Below are positions 45,541-58,225 of a stretch of DNA of 64,000 bases, in pieces. Both the position numbers and the translations under genes were made by a program. This DNA comes from Acanthacorydalis orientalis (Eukaryota; Arthropoda; Insecta; Megaloptera; Corydalidae): positions 10,916,512 to 10,980,511 of the forward strand of contig CM068313.1 of the NCBI GenBank assembly GCA_034766995.1, given 5' to 3'. Position 1 is the stretch's first letter. The number at the start of each line of letters is the position of its first letter. The notes beneath the pieces were generated by a model. It searched no databases and had not been told where the DNA came from. It saw only the letters and a program-made list of their open reading frames with translations.

Positions 45541-45928
45541 ATCTGTTATCAGATGTTTATTTACAATAAGAAGAAAAACATTTCAATTCTCTTACTCTTG
45601 TTGACAATGACGAGAAATAATTTGTAATGCACATCTAATTAAAAACTATAATCTTTTGACATTTGACAACTGTTTCAAAAAGTAATAAAAGCTCGAAAAA
45701 TAAATTACATTTATTATTATTATTATCATTTTATAACATGTTACTAGTTCACTTTACACATATTAATTTTTAATTTTAAGATTGGCAAATAGATTATAAA
45801 CAAATATATAAAATATATTCATTAGTTATAATACAGTGTATTTCCTTTGGTACACACTTATTATTTCCACTTAATTTTTGCTTCGATTGCCTCCATTATT
45901 GCATTTATTCCTGTTTATAATAATTTAC
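45541..45928. other. Unassigned AT-rich stretch
   Basis: No feature recognised. Confidence 0.4.

Positions 45929-45962
<34 letters not shown>
45929..45962. repeat. (TA)n microsatellite
   Basis: About 34 bp of TA with one G. Confidence 0.93.
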
Positions 45963-46465
45963 TAGAATATTTTATTTATTCGCCAACGAAATTATATTTT
46001 TATAAAATAACCAACTTTTTTTCGAATCATTTCATCAAAAATACATATTTATATAAAAAACTGTATTTTATATAAAAAAAAACGCACGGACTTAATTCGT
46101 AGACTTAATACATTCAACCGCTACATATTGAAGTACATGCAGTCTCATGTTATTTCTTTATCTAGTTCTAATTTCGAATGTACACTCTAATTATAAAATA
46201 ATAATTTGATAATAATAAAATAATAATTTGATAATTATATATTTCTACTTATCTAACTTTACATGTTTACTAAATTGATACCACACTGAACTATAATTCA
46301 ATAATTGAATTACTTATCTTTCATTCTATAGAAAAAAAATCCATGCATTCAGAATTAACCTAAAAAAATATAAGATAAAAAAAATTAGTAAATGAGCAAT
46401 TAAATGCTTAGAAGTTTAATCTTCGTAACGTATGAGTCATGAGATTCGTGTTTAATATTCTACTA
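45963..46465. other. Unassigned AT-rich stretch
   Basis: A 17-bp direct repeat ('aataataatttgataat') occurs twice at about 46197-46235. Otherwise nothing. Confidence 0.4.
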
Positions 46466-46657
46466 ACTATCCTGCTTGTTTTCGTACTTTTCAAGCATTT
46501 GAGTTTCTGTTCTCAACTACTAGCTTTCTGACGTATGTTACCTTCAGGTAAATTTTAGTAATTATCTAATATCAAAAATCTGCCAGAAAATGACACACGT
46601 ACCGAAACTAGTAGTGGCGAACAGACACTTCAAATGAAGAGGAGTATCAGGATAACG
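46466..46657. repeat. Foldback repeat family 2, complete 192-bp copy
   Basis: The left arm runs from 'tatcctgcttgttttcgtac' to 'accttcaggtaaattttagt'. The right arm is its imperfect inverse, from 'agaaaatgacacacgtacc' through 'gaaactagtagtggcgaac' to 'gagtatcaggata'. Each arm is about 80 bp around a 30-bp centre. It has no coding capacity. Confidence 0.8.
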
Positions 46658-46739
46658 CATAAACAGTTTATTTTACAGTATTTTAATCCTTATTTCCAAA
46701 ACACGTCTACGAGACCGACTTAAAATATGTTAAGATCAC

Positions 46740-46930
46740 AAATGACTATTTCACTCCCTCACAAAGCATACAAAGATGTTCAATAATTAATGACGTTGAT
46801 TACATGATACTTCGAGGATGACGAAATCATCATCAAAATGCTTATAAACAATAATCAATATTCATTGAACATTTTTAAATAAGAAACTTTTGTGCGGTTT
46901 GCGTGGGAGTGAAAAAAGTAATTCGCGGAA
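46740..46930. repeat. Foldback repeat family 1, right-arm copy
   Basis: 'tcgaggatgacgaaatcatc', 'atcaaaatgcttataaacaa' and 'ttcattgaacatttttaaat', then the outer 'gcggtttgcgtgggagtg'. The motif has CGAGGATGACG and CATCAAAATG, partly changed. Confidence 0.6.
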
Positions 46931-47676
<746 letters not shown>

Positions 47677-48097
47677 AATGTAGATATAAAAATAGCAACA
47701 TTTGGCAATATTGCCAATCGAAACTACAAACGTTACAGAAGTAACTGTGTAAGACATTTTATAATTCATTAAGTCGTGAAATCTTAACAAGTACAAATAC
47801 GATTCTGGTTTAAATTTCGAAAAACGGCTACATGATTTTGGAGAATGATGAAGAATACATGACCTCGATTAAACGACTACTAAACAATTTTCTCAACTAG
47901 TGTAAATATAATCAGTTTATGAGCGAAAATAGAACAAGAATGTAAAATATTAATAAACGTGTACTGTACTTCAAAATTACTTGCAAGTTATTTTGAATAC
48001 AGATAAGTTCATTTTCAAATGAGCACTGAAATAATTGATAATAAATTTTAATTGAAAATTAATTCAGTAACACATACTAAAAAAGGATGTCTGCATT

Positions 48098-48290
48098 GAA
48101 TCAGTTGTGATACTATGGCTAAATGCACTTTCACGGATGAATTATTTGTTCATTCTAACAGGAAAATGATTCCCAATGATTTTACTGATCAGAAATGGTC
48201 GATAAATTTTTCTTGAATGTTGTTTATGCGCATTTCAATGGAAATGAGACTCCCATTATCAGAAAGTTAAAGTAACGAAAAATGTAATAT
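48098..48290. repeat. Foldback repeat family 1, left-arm copy
   Basis: 'tgatactatggctaaatgca' outer end, then 'tttactgatcagaaatggtc', 'tgttgtttatgcgcatttca' and 'cattatcagaaagttaaagt'. Confidence 0.65.
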
Positions 48291-48836
48291 ATTATACCTG
48301 TTACATTTTTGATTAAGTAAGTTCGCAAACAATCATTTCTTAAACAATCAAATTATTTTTATCTTGTAATTTTCTATCCAGTTACATTTCATTTTGATTT
48401 GACAAACTCTCAGATTTTACAGACAAGCTTGCAGCCTATCATCAATCAGTAAAATCTACGGTTTATTATATTTACAATTAATTTGTTTTTAGCTTAATTA
48501 TATAAACATGAAACATATTCCTATTCGAAAGAATTTGCGGACTGATTCCATTATACAATAAAATTCAACTGACTTTCAAATACTGAAAAACGAAACATAT
48601 TTTCTTTTCTCAATCCAATTAAAATTATAAACAATTCCACGTACAGAATATACTTATACAATAAAAGGACAACTCGTCATTTTCTTGTTATCGATTCTAA
48701 GAATCTACTTCAATCGTAAAGAAATAAATATTTAAATAGTAATTCCTGAGGGTTTTCATTAACATACAAATAAAACTGACAAAGTATGGAGAATTTATGA
48801 AATCAACTTTTAAATGACCAACCACATAAAAACCAA
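48291..48836. other. Unassigned AT-rich stretch
   Basis: No feature recognised in about 550 bp. Confidence 0.4.
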
Positions 48837-48860
48837 TGTGTGTGTGTGTGTGTGTGGGTG

Positions 48861-48912
<52 letters not shown>
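48837..48912. repeat. (TG)n(TA)n compound microsatellite
   Basis: About 24 bp TG with one GG slip, then about 47 bp TA. Confidence 0.97.
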
Positions 48913-48913
<1 letters not shown>

Positions 48914-50479
48914 CATATCCTTACATACACATGGTCATATAGGGATGAAGAAATTCTTCTGGTATAATAAAACAATAAATAAGCTCATCGCTGGAAACTA
49001 TTTTTATTTGACGCCACACGCATTTAATAAAATATGAATCATCATAAAAACACTGCTGGAAAACACTGGATCAATAAAAATTAAATTCGTTTCCACCGAA
49101 TGTGTTTTCCAGAAGTTTTGGGTTTTCTGATATATTCAGTGAATCATGACGAAATTTCCACAAATATCATACGATTTTAAAAATATACCCCGATCTGATT
49201 TTTACATATGTAAAACATTTTTATTTAAATACACTGTAACGACTTAATCAATTAACTGGAAACCTTTTTAGTTATCTAATATCGTATAAATGAGTATTGG
49301 TTTCAATTTGAATTGATGCTTGGTTTTCCGACTGCCTTTTAAATCATTCTAAGGCTGAAATTTTCATTTTACCCTTGCATACTTCCACTGTGATTTTTCT
49401 GGTTGAGACTCGACCATCAACTCAGACTTTTACTTTATGTTTCAGTCGTTAAATATAGAATTTTAGCATGTGAAAATAGTACATAAGTAATAGCCGTGTT
49501 GCAAGCATTCGAATGATAGTTTTATTTTTAGTTTCAGCTAGTTCTACGTTCGCAAATCACATTATAAAAATGCATTTATCTATATTTACTCTTGACTTGC
49601 TTCTACGTATTATGAAAAATATCATTTCATACAAAATTTATGAAATATCAGCGAGTAATATTGGTATACAGTTCAGTGTGTCTGAAGACATACATAGAAT
49701 AGAACATGAGACATCGCCTGGATTTCGGTGGCATATTTAGAATACAAAGAATTAAAAGGATAGTTGGACGAAAAAAATAGATTTGTTTGATGCATATACT
49801 TGAAGTTTCAAGTTTTAGGCATGGATTTTTCAGGGATAGAAATCCATATAGAAATCCAAGAACTTCATACGGCATAAACAGTTCACAAATTAAAGAGTTA
49901 GATTGAAAAAAATACAAACTGAACGTTTAATAAAATATCAAAATATTTTAATCAAACATTAATTATTATTCGTTTTTTCGATTAATTGGAAATATGAAAA
50001 CGTAATTATCGACACTGATAAATTGAAATAACTTTCAATATCTACACAAAAAATGTAACCTCTCTCTTCGTAAGCTGTGCTTGAAACTACAATCGTTTTT
50101 TTTTCAAGGGTAAGAGAGACTGCACAAATGATCAAAAAGTATAAAAATAGAGATAAACATAATAGCGATGTTGTACTGTAAGACCTAAAAAGTGTTAAGA
50201 AAAAAAGATTACATTTACTTATATATAATAAAAAATTGGAATAAAAAATTGGAATAAATATAATAAAAAATTGGAATTTTAATCAATCTGGATTTATAGT
50301 TAGTCCTGAAAGTGAATAAATCTCTCTATAATAATAAGTACAGCTCCTGTAGATAAAACATAATAGAAATGTGCGTCAAATGTTATATATCAATATTGAA
50401 TCAGTAATTCTCTGAAAAGCTTAAATTTAACATCTACAGAATGTGGTCACATACGCACAAGAGATATGTGATGTGTGTG
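48913..50479. other. Unassigned AT-rich stretch, 1.6 kb
   Basis: Frames at 49513-49740 (plus) and 49648-49917 (minus) are unrecognised and overlap on opposite strands. A 14-bp repeat 'aaaaaattggaat' occurs three times at 50229-50280. Confidence 0.35.
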
Positions 50480-51000
50480 ATGTTTCCTAATACGCAGGTA
50501 AACCCTCAAACAGGACGCACGTCAAATAATTTTGATATTTGTCGTGAGATCGAGAACGTGAGATCGACGAATTACCATGTAATATGGCCCTAAACGTGGC
50601 GAAGACATCGTCAGAGGATGCACACACGTTCGACCGAAACAGACCAGACCGAAAAACCACCGTTCGACGCCCATCCCAACGTCCGACTCAAGGTTCGGCC
50701 GACGTCAACGTCTTGCAACCCAATGCCCACCGTCGCCGTCATATAGCCGGCGCAACGACGCACCACCGTCGGCTCACACTTCGGCCACAGCGCCACCGAC
50801 ATCCGCCCATCCCGTTACACCTCCCTGACGCCGCCGCCCCGCCAGTCGCGACGTCAAGCCCGACCGTGCTAACCCAAGCAGGCAGCAACTGAGCTGCTTC
50901 TCTACCACTACATCACGATACACAAAAATTCACAGTAGAATGGCGCGACGCTCGGGTGTGCCAAGACTCTCGGGCCGTGGGTTCGCATTGATTGCGTATA
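50480..51000. promoter_or_regulatory. CpG-rich island, possible promoter or first exon
   Basis: Very CpG-rich for this window, especially 50584-50890 ('cgacgcccatcccaacgtcc' and 'cgccgccccgccagtcgcga'). A 102-codon plus-strand frame (50584-50892) beginning MALNVAKTSSED has an early 'HTFDRNRPDRKTTVRRPS' stretch but is mostly Arg/His/Pro/Thr composition and unrecognised. A 63-codon frame runs opposite. The frame may be real, but the bias fits a CpG island equally well. Confidence 0.35.
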
Positions 51001-51439
51001 CTCGGACGACTAATTAATCATTCGATTGTTGTATGTTAGTCATGTAAATGAAACAAATATATTGATGGACGTATTAACTATTGATTCGAAGACTGTTCGA
51101 ATACGAACAGGAATTGAATCATCCGAGTACACAATAATTATCGATAGATGCGACTGAACGGAGAGACTCTATCGGTAATCTGACACTTAAGTAAGACAAG
51201 TTGACCCGAAAATACTCGCTTAACCTTTAACAGAAATCCAAACAAATATTTTACATTTTTAAACTAAACTTAAAAAAATTCATTCTTGCTGTTTTACAAA
51301 CTTACTAAAAAAAAAAAAAATGAAAAATGAACGACCAAATTACAAACGTTTCTTTAATATCATTTTTTTAACAAATATACGCCACTAACCAATCAAAAAA
51401 GATTTGAATAATCTAACTATTTCAAAATGTATTAGTAAG
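51001..51439. other. Unassigned stretch
   Basis: AT-rich with no recognisable feature. Confidence 0.4.
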
Positions 51440-51620
51440 AAGAGTAGTAGATTAGATATTTCTGAAGATAATTATATCTCCTTAGAAATGAGCATAGCAA
51501 CAATCAAAAACGATCAATAATACAGTATTGATCGAGAATAATATATTGAACATTTTTAAGCAGAAATATTTATTTTTTTACAAATCGAAAAATTCAAAAA
51601 TGTACATGTAAACGAGGTAT
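51440..51620. repeat. Foldback repeat family 1, right-arm copy
   Basis: CTGAAGATAATTATATCTCC, then TTAGAAATGAGCATAGCAAC, 'aaaaacgatcaataatacag' and 'attgaacatttttaagcaga'. Both halves of the motif survive. Confidence 0.65.
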
Positions 51621-52049
51621 TTTTCTAATTTCATTTTTTACAAGTATATGATGACACTAACAATTCCAAAAGCATAATTATTTCAACATTTACAAGTGAA
51701 CATAAATAGTAATACACACATTCAAATAATTAAGAAAAGAAAACTAAGCTCTAAAAAATAATCAAATAATTCATTTTTTATCTAACTGTATTTGTATGTA
51801 AATAAGATTTTACATTTTTATACAATAATCCCGCAATAAAAATTGTAATTTTCAGGAAATTGGCATGCAAAAATTGTATAAGATAAAAAAACGTACTTTT
51901 GATGTTATAAATATGAAATCGCAAATGATTTAGATTTTTTTATACAAGTACATGTATTATAATTATTTTTTTATATAACAAATTGCACCGTACATCGTTT
52001 TAACGATCAATCAATAATCAAAAACGATTCAAAAACACAATATACTTTT
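51621..52049. other. Unassigned AT-rich stretch
   Basis: No feature recognised. Confidence 0.4.
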
Positions 52050-52350
52050 TAATAGTGTGGCTAACATTACATCCACAAATGTACTTTTCACTCACCCCCC
52101 ATAAATAACCAAAAGATTTTTTATCAAAACAAAATATTCATTAACTGACAATTGATTATCTTTGATTGTTTCTTATACTCTGATTTGTGAAATGGTGATT
52201 CCATCATCCTCAAAGCATTAAGGCACATTTTCCGTTTTAGCAAAAAAATAGTTTTTTCTACTCTAGTGCTTTTTAAAGGATTCAATGGTTATCTAAATAT
52301 ATTTCGGCAACAATTGAAGATCAATGGTCAATTTATTGAACATCTGTTCA
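52050..52350. repeat. Foldback repeat family 1, two-armed copy
   Basis: Left arm 'ttatcaaaacaaaatattca', 'tgtttcttatactctgattt', 'gtgattccatcatcctcaaa'; centre 'gcattaaggcacattttccg'; right arm decayed. Confidence 0.6.
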
Positions 52351-52456
52351 GTTTTGTATCACGAGACCCGGTATATTAAACCGATTTTTGAACTATGCCT
52401 GAGTGTACGGCGCTTGACTTTGCATTAGAGTAAGCAGCAGGGTTCGACTTAAATTA

Positions 52457-52460
<4 letters not shown>

Positions 52461-52514
<54 letters not shown>
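52461..52514. repeat. (TA)n microsatellite
   Basis: About 54 bp of TA; the last before a 7.4-kb gap. Confidence 0.97.
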
Positions 52515-52517
<3 letters not shown>

Positions 52518-52679
52518 CAAAGTACAAAAACTTGTTCAGAATTGAATCCTGAATTAATTGGGGTATTTTTATTCTTTATTTGTGCAATTACTTAGACAAT
52601 TTCGACATTAAAATACGATTCTGTAATTTTCATCATAAAATTCCAGTCTGAATCTCAAAATATAATAAATTAAATTATT

Positions 52680-52850
52680 AGTGAGACATTCTACACCTTG
52701 ATGCTCTTAGATTAATGGCATCGTCATTGAAATGCCCAAGTGGAACAATCTAAAATGATCAATAATAATATACTGAACATTTTTAATCAAAAAGGTTATT
52801 TTGTTTCTGAGGTGAAAAAGGAAGCCATTTATGACAATGAAGTCTGAAAT
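52680..52850. repeat. Foldback repeat family 1, right-arm copy
   Basis: 'acaccttgatgctcttagat', 'taatggcatcgtcattgaaa', 'tctaaaatgatcaataataa' and 'aacatttttaatcaaaaagg'. Confidence 0.65.
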
Positions 52851-53179
52851 ATTTCTTTATAAACATCCAATTAGTATTTGTGATTGATGAGGGTCGCGAT
52901 CTATACACTGAGAAATGTGTGTTTAAGTAATAAATTCATTCGATTGAAAAATATAAGCCGAGTGCAGAAATATTTAGAATTTAACTAGCGCCCGTATTAG
53001 AGGATCTGAGAAAGCGCTTCTGCTTATTGAACAATAATCTCTCGTATAACCCGTTTGAATTACGGCCGCAAAAGCTTGAACTCATAAAACGAGTACGTGT
53101 TGACGTAAAAATAATAAAACTGAATAATTTTTCTTTTCAAAAAAAAAGAGTAAATTCGCTCCTGAATCTTACTATTGTC

Positions 53180-53800
53180 TTGTGCGCGTATAGTTGAGCG
53201 CCAGCGCCGTCGTCGTCTCAGCGCGCTGCTGCCGCTGTACCACTCCATCGACAAAACACCATCGGTTCCCATCGACCCTTCCCGCCGCACGTCGCACGCC
53301 AACCCCCAGCGTCGCCGTCACAGTCGGTCGCAGCAGCAGTCGACATTCGTTCGTTCGCCGGCCGTTGCCATGGCGACCGGTGCTAGGGATAGACGGAGCG
53401 CGGCGACGGGGCGCGACGACGAAAAGGTTGGGGGAGTCTCTCTCTCTCCGTGACGTCACACGTCAGTTCGATCTCAGTCGAACGCTGCTGGGGATGGAAC
53501 AACAACGAACGCTGTACCTCTCTGTGATGCTGTGCGCCCTCGGTCCCATTGCAGAATAAAGTACTTGTACAGATGACGCGAGAAATTCGCGTATACGATA
53601 AATACCGTGCACGGTTTTACAAATATATGCGAGAGGAGACCGATCGAGTGCAGAACAAATTATCGTCTCGATCGCACAGCATCCGACCGGCGCGTTTCGT
53701 TTCGTTCCACACGTCTCCACCTGACGCCCTTAACGTCTTAATGCCGTTTTCGCATTACATCGCGAACGCTAACTATCCTCTCGATCAGAAAACTAAGTCA
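53180..53800 (+). promoter_or_regulatory. CpG-rich island with CRE and initiator, candidate promoter/first exon
   Basis: The strongest GC/CpG island. TGACGTCA sits at 53451-53458, followed by TCAGTTCG (53463-53470), a match to the arthropod initiator TCAGT. Overlapping frames run on both strands: plus 53194-53559 and 53175-53453, minus 53172-53459. A Kozak-like GCCATGG at about 53368-53374 opens MATGARDRRSAATGRDDEK, where GAAAAG|GTTGGG could be a donor. A second plus frame (53549-53806) reads 'MQNKVLVQMTREIRVYDKY'. I recognise none. The motif spacing makes a plus-strand promoter plausible, but CpG content alone gives many such frames. Confidence 0.4.
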
Positions 53801-54469
53801 ATTTGAAAGAGCATTTATCAAAACACCTCAGTGCACTGAACTAGAATCAATTAAAACGGCGGTGAAGGACGTCATAAAAAGCTCACTCGACTCAAAAAGC
53901 TTCCACACAAAACGTACTTTTGTATTCATTGAAGTCATTCAAAAGTCCACAGCGGTTTTTTTTGCCGAATATGTGTATAAAATAACCATAATTATCACTG
54001 AAATATTTCCCGTCATTTGGTCACCACCGTACTGACAATTGTCGAATTCTTTTCCAAAAGATTGCTGACAGTTTCGAAGAGATAAATTTAACTTGAATGA
54101 CAGTGAGCTTCGAAGTCTTCAAATGCCAAAAAAATACTATACTTTGAGTATATAATTCGCAGGTTGATGATCACTGTCATAAACTATAATTGAAAAAAAA
54201 ATTAGAAAATAAATGATAGCTAAAAAGGGAGAAAAGTTGGGGAAAATTCGAAAATAAAAAGACCTTGGGGTAGAGACCAGCTAGCAAAATCCAAATTCAA
54301 TTTACAGAAATAACACAAGAAACGTATGGAACTACAGAATAGTCATCGAAATCTATTAAACGATACCACAAATAGCTCCGTAGAAAGATTTCATTTGGTG
54401 ACAAAAACTCATTAAATACCACATCTCTTTTCTCTCATTAAATACAAAAAACTTTCTTCACAATACAGC
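53801..54469. other. Unassigned stretch
   Basis: No gene recognised; 'ccttggggtagagaccagct' near 54263 resembles no family known to me. Confidence 0.35.
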
Positions 54470-54640
54470 TCCAACACTGTGAGTAATTTCTCTTGGTCTT
54501 TATTATATGAATTGTTTTCCGCTCCATCAACTAACCAAAACCTTTTTCTGGTCAAACATATTCAATAAATGATTTTGATTGTTGCTTATACGCATTTCGA
54601 CGGCGATTCCATTACTCTTAAAGCCCAAAAAAATATATAA
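54470..54640. repeat. Foldback repeat family 1, left-arm copy
   Basis: 'tggtcaaacatattcaataa', 'attgttgcttatacgcattt' and 'cgacggcgattccattactc'. The minus-strand motif keeps CCGTCGAAATGCGTATAAGC. Confidence 0.65.
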
Positions 54641-54985
54641 TAACATGTTGTTGGCCCACTTTGGTAACAATTCCCGAAAGTGTGAATTAAACCTGACTTA
54701 AAACTGAACAGATGTTTATAAGGATAATATCTGAATAAAAAATATCAATACAATACCATATGGAATTTTCAAACACAGAATGAGAAACGATGAACACACA
54801 TTCTCCATTCAGTATATTTTTATATTTAGGTATGAACTCATCTAAATTATTTCAAGAAAGAATAACAAAAAAGCTGGCCTTATTTCCTGATGAATTCACT
54901 AGTGTAATATTTTACTACAAGTATTTTCGATTCTTGAACATATTTAGACAGATTAAACTTATTTTGCTTAGAATACACAGCTACG
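54641..54985. other. Unassigned AT-rich stretch
   Basis: A 69-codon plus-strand frame (54790-54999) is unrecognised. Confidence 0.35.
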
Positions 54986-55029
54986 CTATCTCAAGATGAC
55001 TCAGGAGCCGAAACTAGTATCTATAGTAT
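54986..55029. repeat. Foldback repeat family 2, fragment
   Basis: 'ctatctcaagatgactcag' then 'gagccgaaactagtatctat', i.e. the motif only; it abuts a family 1 arm. Confidence 0.55.
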
Positions 55030-55210
55030 ATAGTGATTAAATTGCAGATGATGAAATCGACTTCGAAATGCGCATAAACAAGAATTAAAAGTGATACAAA
55101 TAATCATTATTGAACATTTTTTAACTAGAAAAATGTTTATGGTTTATGGAATAAAAAAATAACTCTGTGAAAGTGAATTCAGTCATAGAATTAAAACTGT
55201 ATTGTAAGAA
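55030..55210. repeat. Foldback repeat family 1, right-arm copy
   Basis: 'gcagatgatgaaatcgactt', 'cgaaatgcgcataaacaaga', 'gaacattttttaactagaaa' and the outer 'agtcatagaattaaaactgt'. Confidence 0.7.
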
Positions 55211-56030
55211 AATTATGTCCCACTTTTTATATAATAAATTATTTAACTACGCTGAATTGACCCATTCTTAACCATTTTGTTGATTAGGCAGCATCTTCGG
55301 CCACAAGAATATACAATCATCGGATTGCATTAACCTAGGCATTTTAAAAGTAAATATCATCATATAGATCCGAATTAACTTTTTTTACACTTCACAAACT
55401 ACTTAAGACATGTGTTTGCACTTAAAGAACCCCTTCCATATGACGTACACGACTATTCCTTTGCTTCCCAAGCAGATTCTCAGATGTTGACATAAATAAC
55501 AGACCTTCTTAATCTCACTTTCAAGTATATTAAAGGCACGTTTTTGTAAAATACAACATTCAGCGCAGAAATCCCAATATCATCAATAATAACACACAAG
55601 AAAAACTCATCTAAGCGTGACACTGGCAATGTTTGCATAGACCAAACACTTGACGTCCAGCTCAATATCCAAAGTAATGAAACAAAAAAAAAGAACACAC
55701 AAGAACTTCATGTAATTCAAATTTTCGCTAAAAAGATTAAGTTAATTATGTTCATTTAGAAAACTTTATAAAATTTCGTATACCGTGAAATGTGTAATTA
55801 AAACGATTATCAAAGGATTAAATTGAGCTCGAAAATGAACTACTTAAAAAGTTTGCTTTTTTATTGTTCCTTTGACCATTTTTTTATGAATAAACTTCAA
55901 CGAAAGTAAAATTCAAGAATCACTAGAAAAGTACCTGTTGATAGTACCAAAATTGATCTTTATAACATTTTTAGTTCGTGAATTATAGAGCTTCCACTGA
56001 ATACTTCTGAGACGACGGCAAACACCAGTA
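55211..56030. other. Unassigned stretch with an unrecognised minus-strand frame
   Basis: The minus frame 55480-55698 starts MFFFFVSLLWILSWTSSVWS, which looks like a signal peptide, and continues 'DDIGISALNVVFYKNVP'. I recognise no family, the upstream T-run may inflate the hydrophobic start, and no neighbouring exon supports it. Confidence 0.25.
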
Positions 56031-56290
56031 ATGACTGACAAAAAAGTTTTCAGCCTGGAATATTTATTACGAAAGCGTTATAACATAAATAAAATATATC
56101 GCCATTTCAGCGAACGACAGTAAGGAAGTCTCTCTTTAAACAGATAGCTGTGCGTACTATTGAAAAGCTAGAGTTTTAATCCCATATACTTGTTACTAAA
56201 ATTGGATTAAATCGACAAATAGGATCAAGTTTTCAGCCAGAATCGTGTAAAAATTCATTTAAAATCTACAAAGAAACAACACTGTTTGTA
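56031..56290 (+). pseudogene. Possible transposase-like helix-turn-helix fragment
   Basis: A start codon at 56031 opens MTDKKVFSLEYLLRKRYN and then 'INKIYRHFSERQ', a stop. After a frame change come 'KQIAVRTIEKLEF' and a stop, then 'SHILVTKIGLNRQIG'. The order (VFSLEYYLR-like, KIYRHFSER-like, AVRTIEKLE-like) resembles the N-terminal helix-turn-helix of insect transposase-like proteins of the DUF4817 type. The catalytic part cannot be traced. This match is from memory of the pattern only. Confidence 0.35.
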
Positions 56291-57639
56291 ATTTAATGAC
56301 AGAGTGTGTAATCATTAGGTAAACGTGTTTTAATTTTTACACTTTTCAACAAACTATAAACTGAAAAACTATAATTACTGACTTAAATCAAATAATGAAA
56401 TATACAACTGATGTCTTTATGAAACTTTCAATTTGTTATTAAAAAAAATAAAAGAATTAAAAAAACAGCAAGAAGAATACTTTTTATAATTTGTTTTAGT
56501 ACCTTGAAAAAAATCATTTCAAAATATTTGGTCTAGTAAATTAGTATATTTTTTTAATAAAAGTGTTATAAAATGTACCAACTAGAAAAATCAGTCAATA
56601 TATTAATTCCTTATTAGTTTTTTAAATAGAAGACAACTTTGTACTAAAATATTTTTTAAAAAAATAAAAGTTTAAATTAAAACCAAAAATCAATTTACTT
56701 TTTTAAAAAATAGAAAAAGTGTATTTTTTATAATTCAGAGTTTTACGCAAACCCTTATAATCGAATTATATGGTTTTAACTCTTTATGTACTGTAGGGAC
56801 TTTCAAGTTCCATGAACAAAAAACAATATTAAATAATCAATAATTCATTATTCATGTCAAGGGACTTCTATATCGAAAATAAAAAAGACGGTTGTAAAAT
56901 TCACATATTTTTTTAAAAAAAAAGTCTATTTTATTTTATTGCATTCTAAAATTTTACTGTTTCTTATGATAAAAATTACATTTTCCATTTCTAATTAATT
57001 CAGTAAACAATGAGCTGATACACAAATGACTAAACTTATTAAATAAGAAATATTTTAATCCAAACTGAACTGATTAATAATGATAATAATTTACAATTAT
57101 CTTCGAAAAAATAATGGAAAATAAAACAGATACATTTTAATAAAAAAAAAGTATATAATTAGAAAAAAATCAGTCATCAGCTTACATCATCCGAAAACCA
57201 GAAATGCTATTTCAAAAGATATCTACTCAACTTAATGACCAGAAAACATTTAAAAATGCAATTACCTGGAAACAATACCAATTAAAATATGTCTAATCGA
57301 TTTTCAGAATCTAAATGTATTTACCAAAATCCTCATGACCCTTCGTTATTAATAATTGTGTAAATATTTAATATAAACGTTGAATATTTTTAATAGACTA
57401 GACACGTCGGATGACCACTGTACGTTTTTTACTTAATTAAAATTCCAAAAAAATGCATTTATGCAATTTTTTATACGTCTACACATCCATACATATTTAT
57501 CATACTTAGATAGAACATCAATTACGTTAATTAACAAATAAATTACAGACTTTTTTTTAAGTAATTTAGCAATTCCGGTTTTTCGGGAACAATAACCGTT
57601 TAATAATAATTACTCGAACGTGTTTTGCGTACAATCTTT
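56291..57639. other. Unassigned AT-rich stretch, 1.3 kb
   Basis: Very A/T-rich with many A and T runs and no recognisable feature. Confidence 0.4.
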
Positions 57640-58010
57640 GTGCATCATCACGAAAAAAGAAACAGAAAATTATTGCCACGCCTTCGCTCCGAATTATATC
57701 CGGTAAATAAATATTAAGGTGGGAAACGAGTGTGAAGTGTGTGTGTGTGAGAGTATGTGTGCATACGGGTGCGTGTGTGAAAGTTACATAACGATATGTT
57801 TCGAGTGTAAAGTGTTATGTATGTTCGTTGATGTTCGTTCGCTTGCAACCTACTAGAATGGCGCGTTTCATACAACATTGCCGACATCGCTGATCTGAAA
57901 CATTGTTTCCACGCCAGGAATGGAATGGAGGCGGCACTGTTTCTAAATACCAGCGGTTCATAATCGACGGATTTTCGATCTACGACGAATACGAATGCTT
58001 TTCTATTCCT
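57640..58010. other. More balanced block with (TG)n
   Basis: Contains 'gtgaagtgtgtgtgtgtgag' and CpG-containing pieces ('gccacgccttcgctccg' and 'ttcatacaacattgccgaca'). No frame recognised. Confidence 0.3.
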
Positions 58011-58034
58011 CTTAAAGCATCGACCAGCTTAACA

Positions 58035-58225
58035 CGGTTCAGACTCTGTGACTAAATCCATTTACACAAATGAATTCCCTTTTCATTCCACAAAAATGTA
58101 CAATAAATGTTTATCGATCATTTTTGATTATTGTTCATGCATATTTCGATGGCGATGATTCCAACATCATCAGAGAGCTAAGGCACAGAAAAAACTTATT
58201 CACCGATCATTTATTAATCAAAAAT
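58035..58225. repeat. Foldback repeat family 1, left-arm copy with intact motif
   Basis: 'tgtgactaaatccatttaca' outer end and 'cattccacaaaaatgtacaa'. On the minus strand: CTGATGATGTTGGAATC, then ATCGCCATCGAAATATGC. This is the one copy with the canonical U at the variable position (CTGATGA). The plus-strand frame 58070-58315 is a by-product of this repeat. Confidence 0.7.

Noticed and set aside
50611..50802. Minus-strand frame opposite the 102-codon frame
   Set aside because: It mirrors the other strand's composition and has no recognisable features.
53172..53559. Overlapping Arg/Ser-rich frames on both strands of the CpG island
   Set aside because: Frames open on both strands together are expected when stop codons are rare in GC-rich DNA; I kept only the regulatory interpretation.
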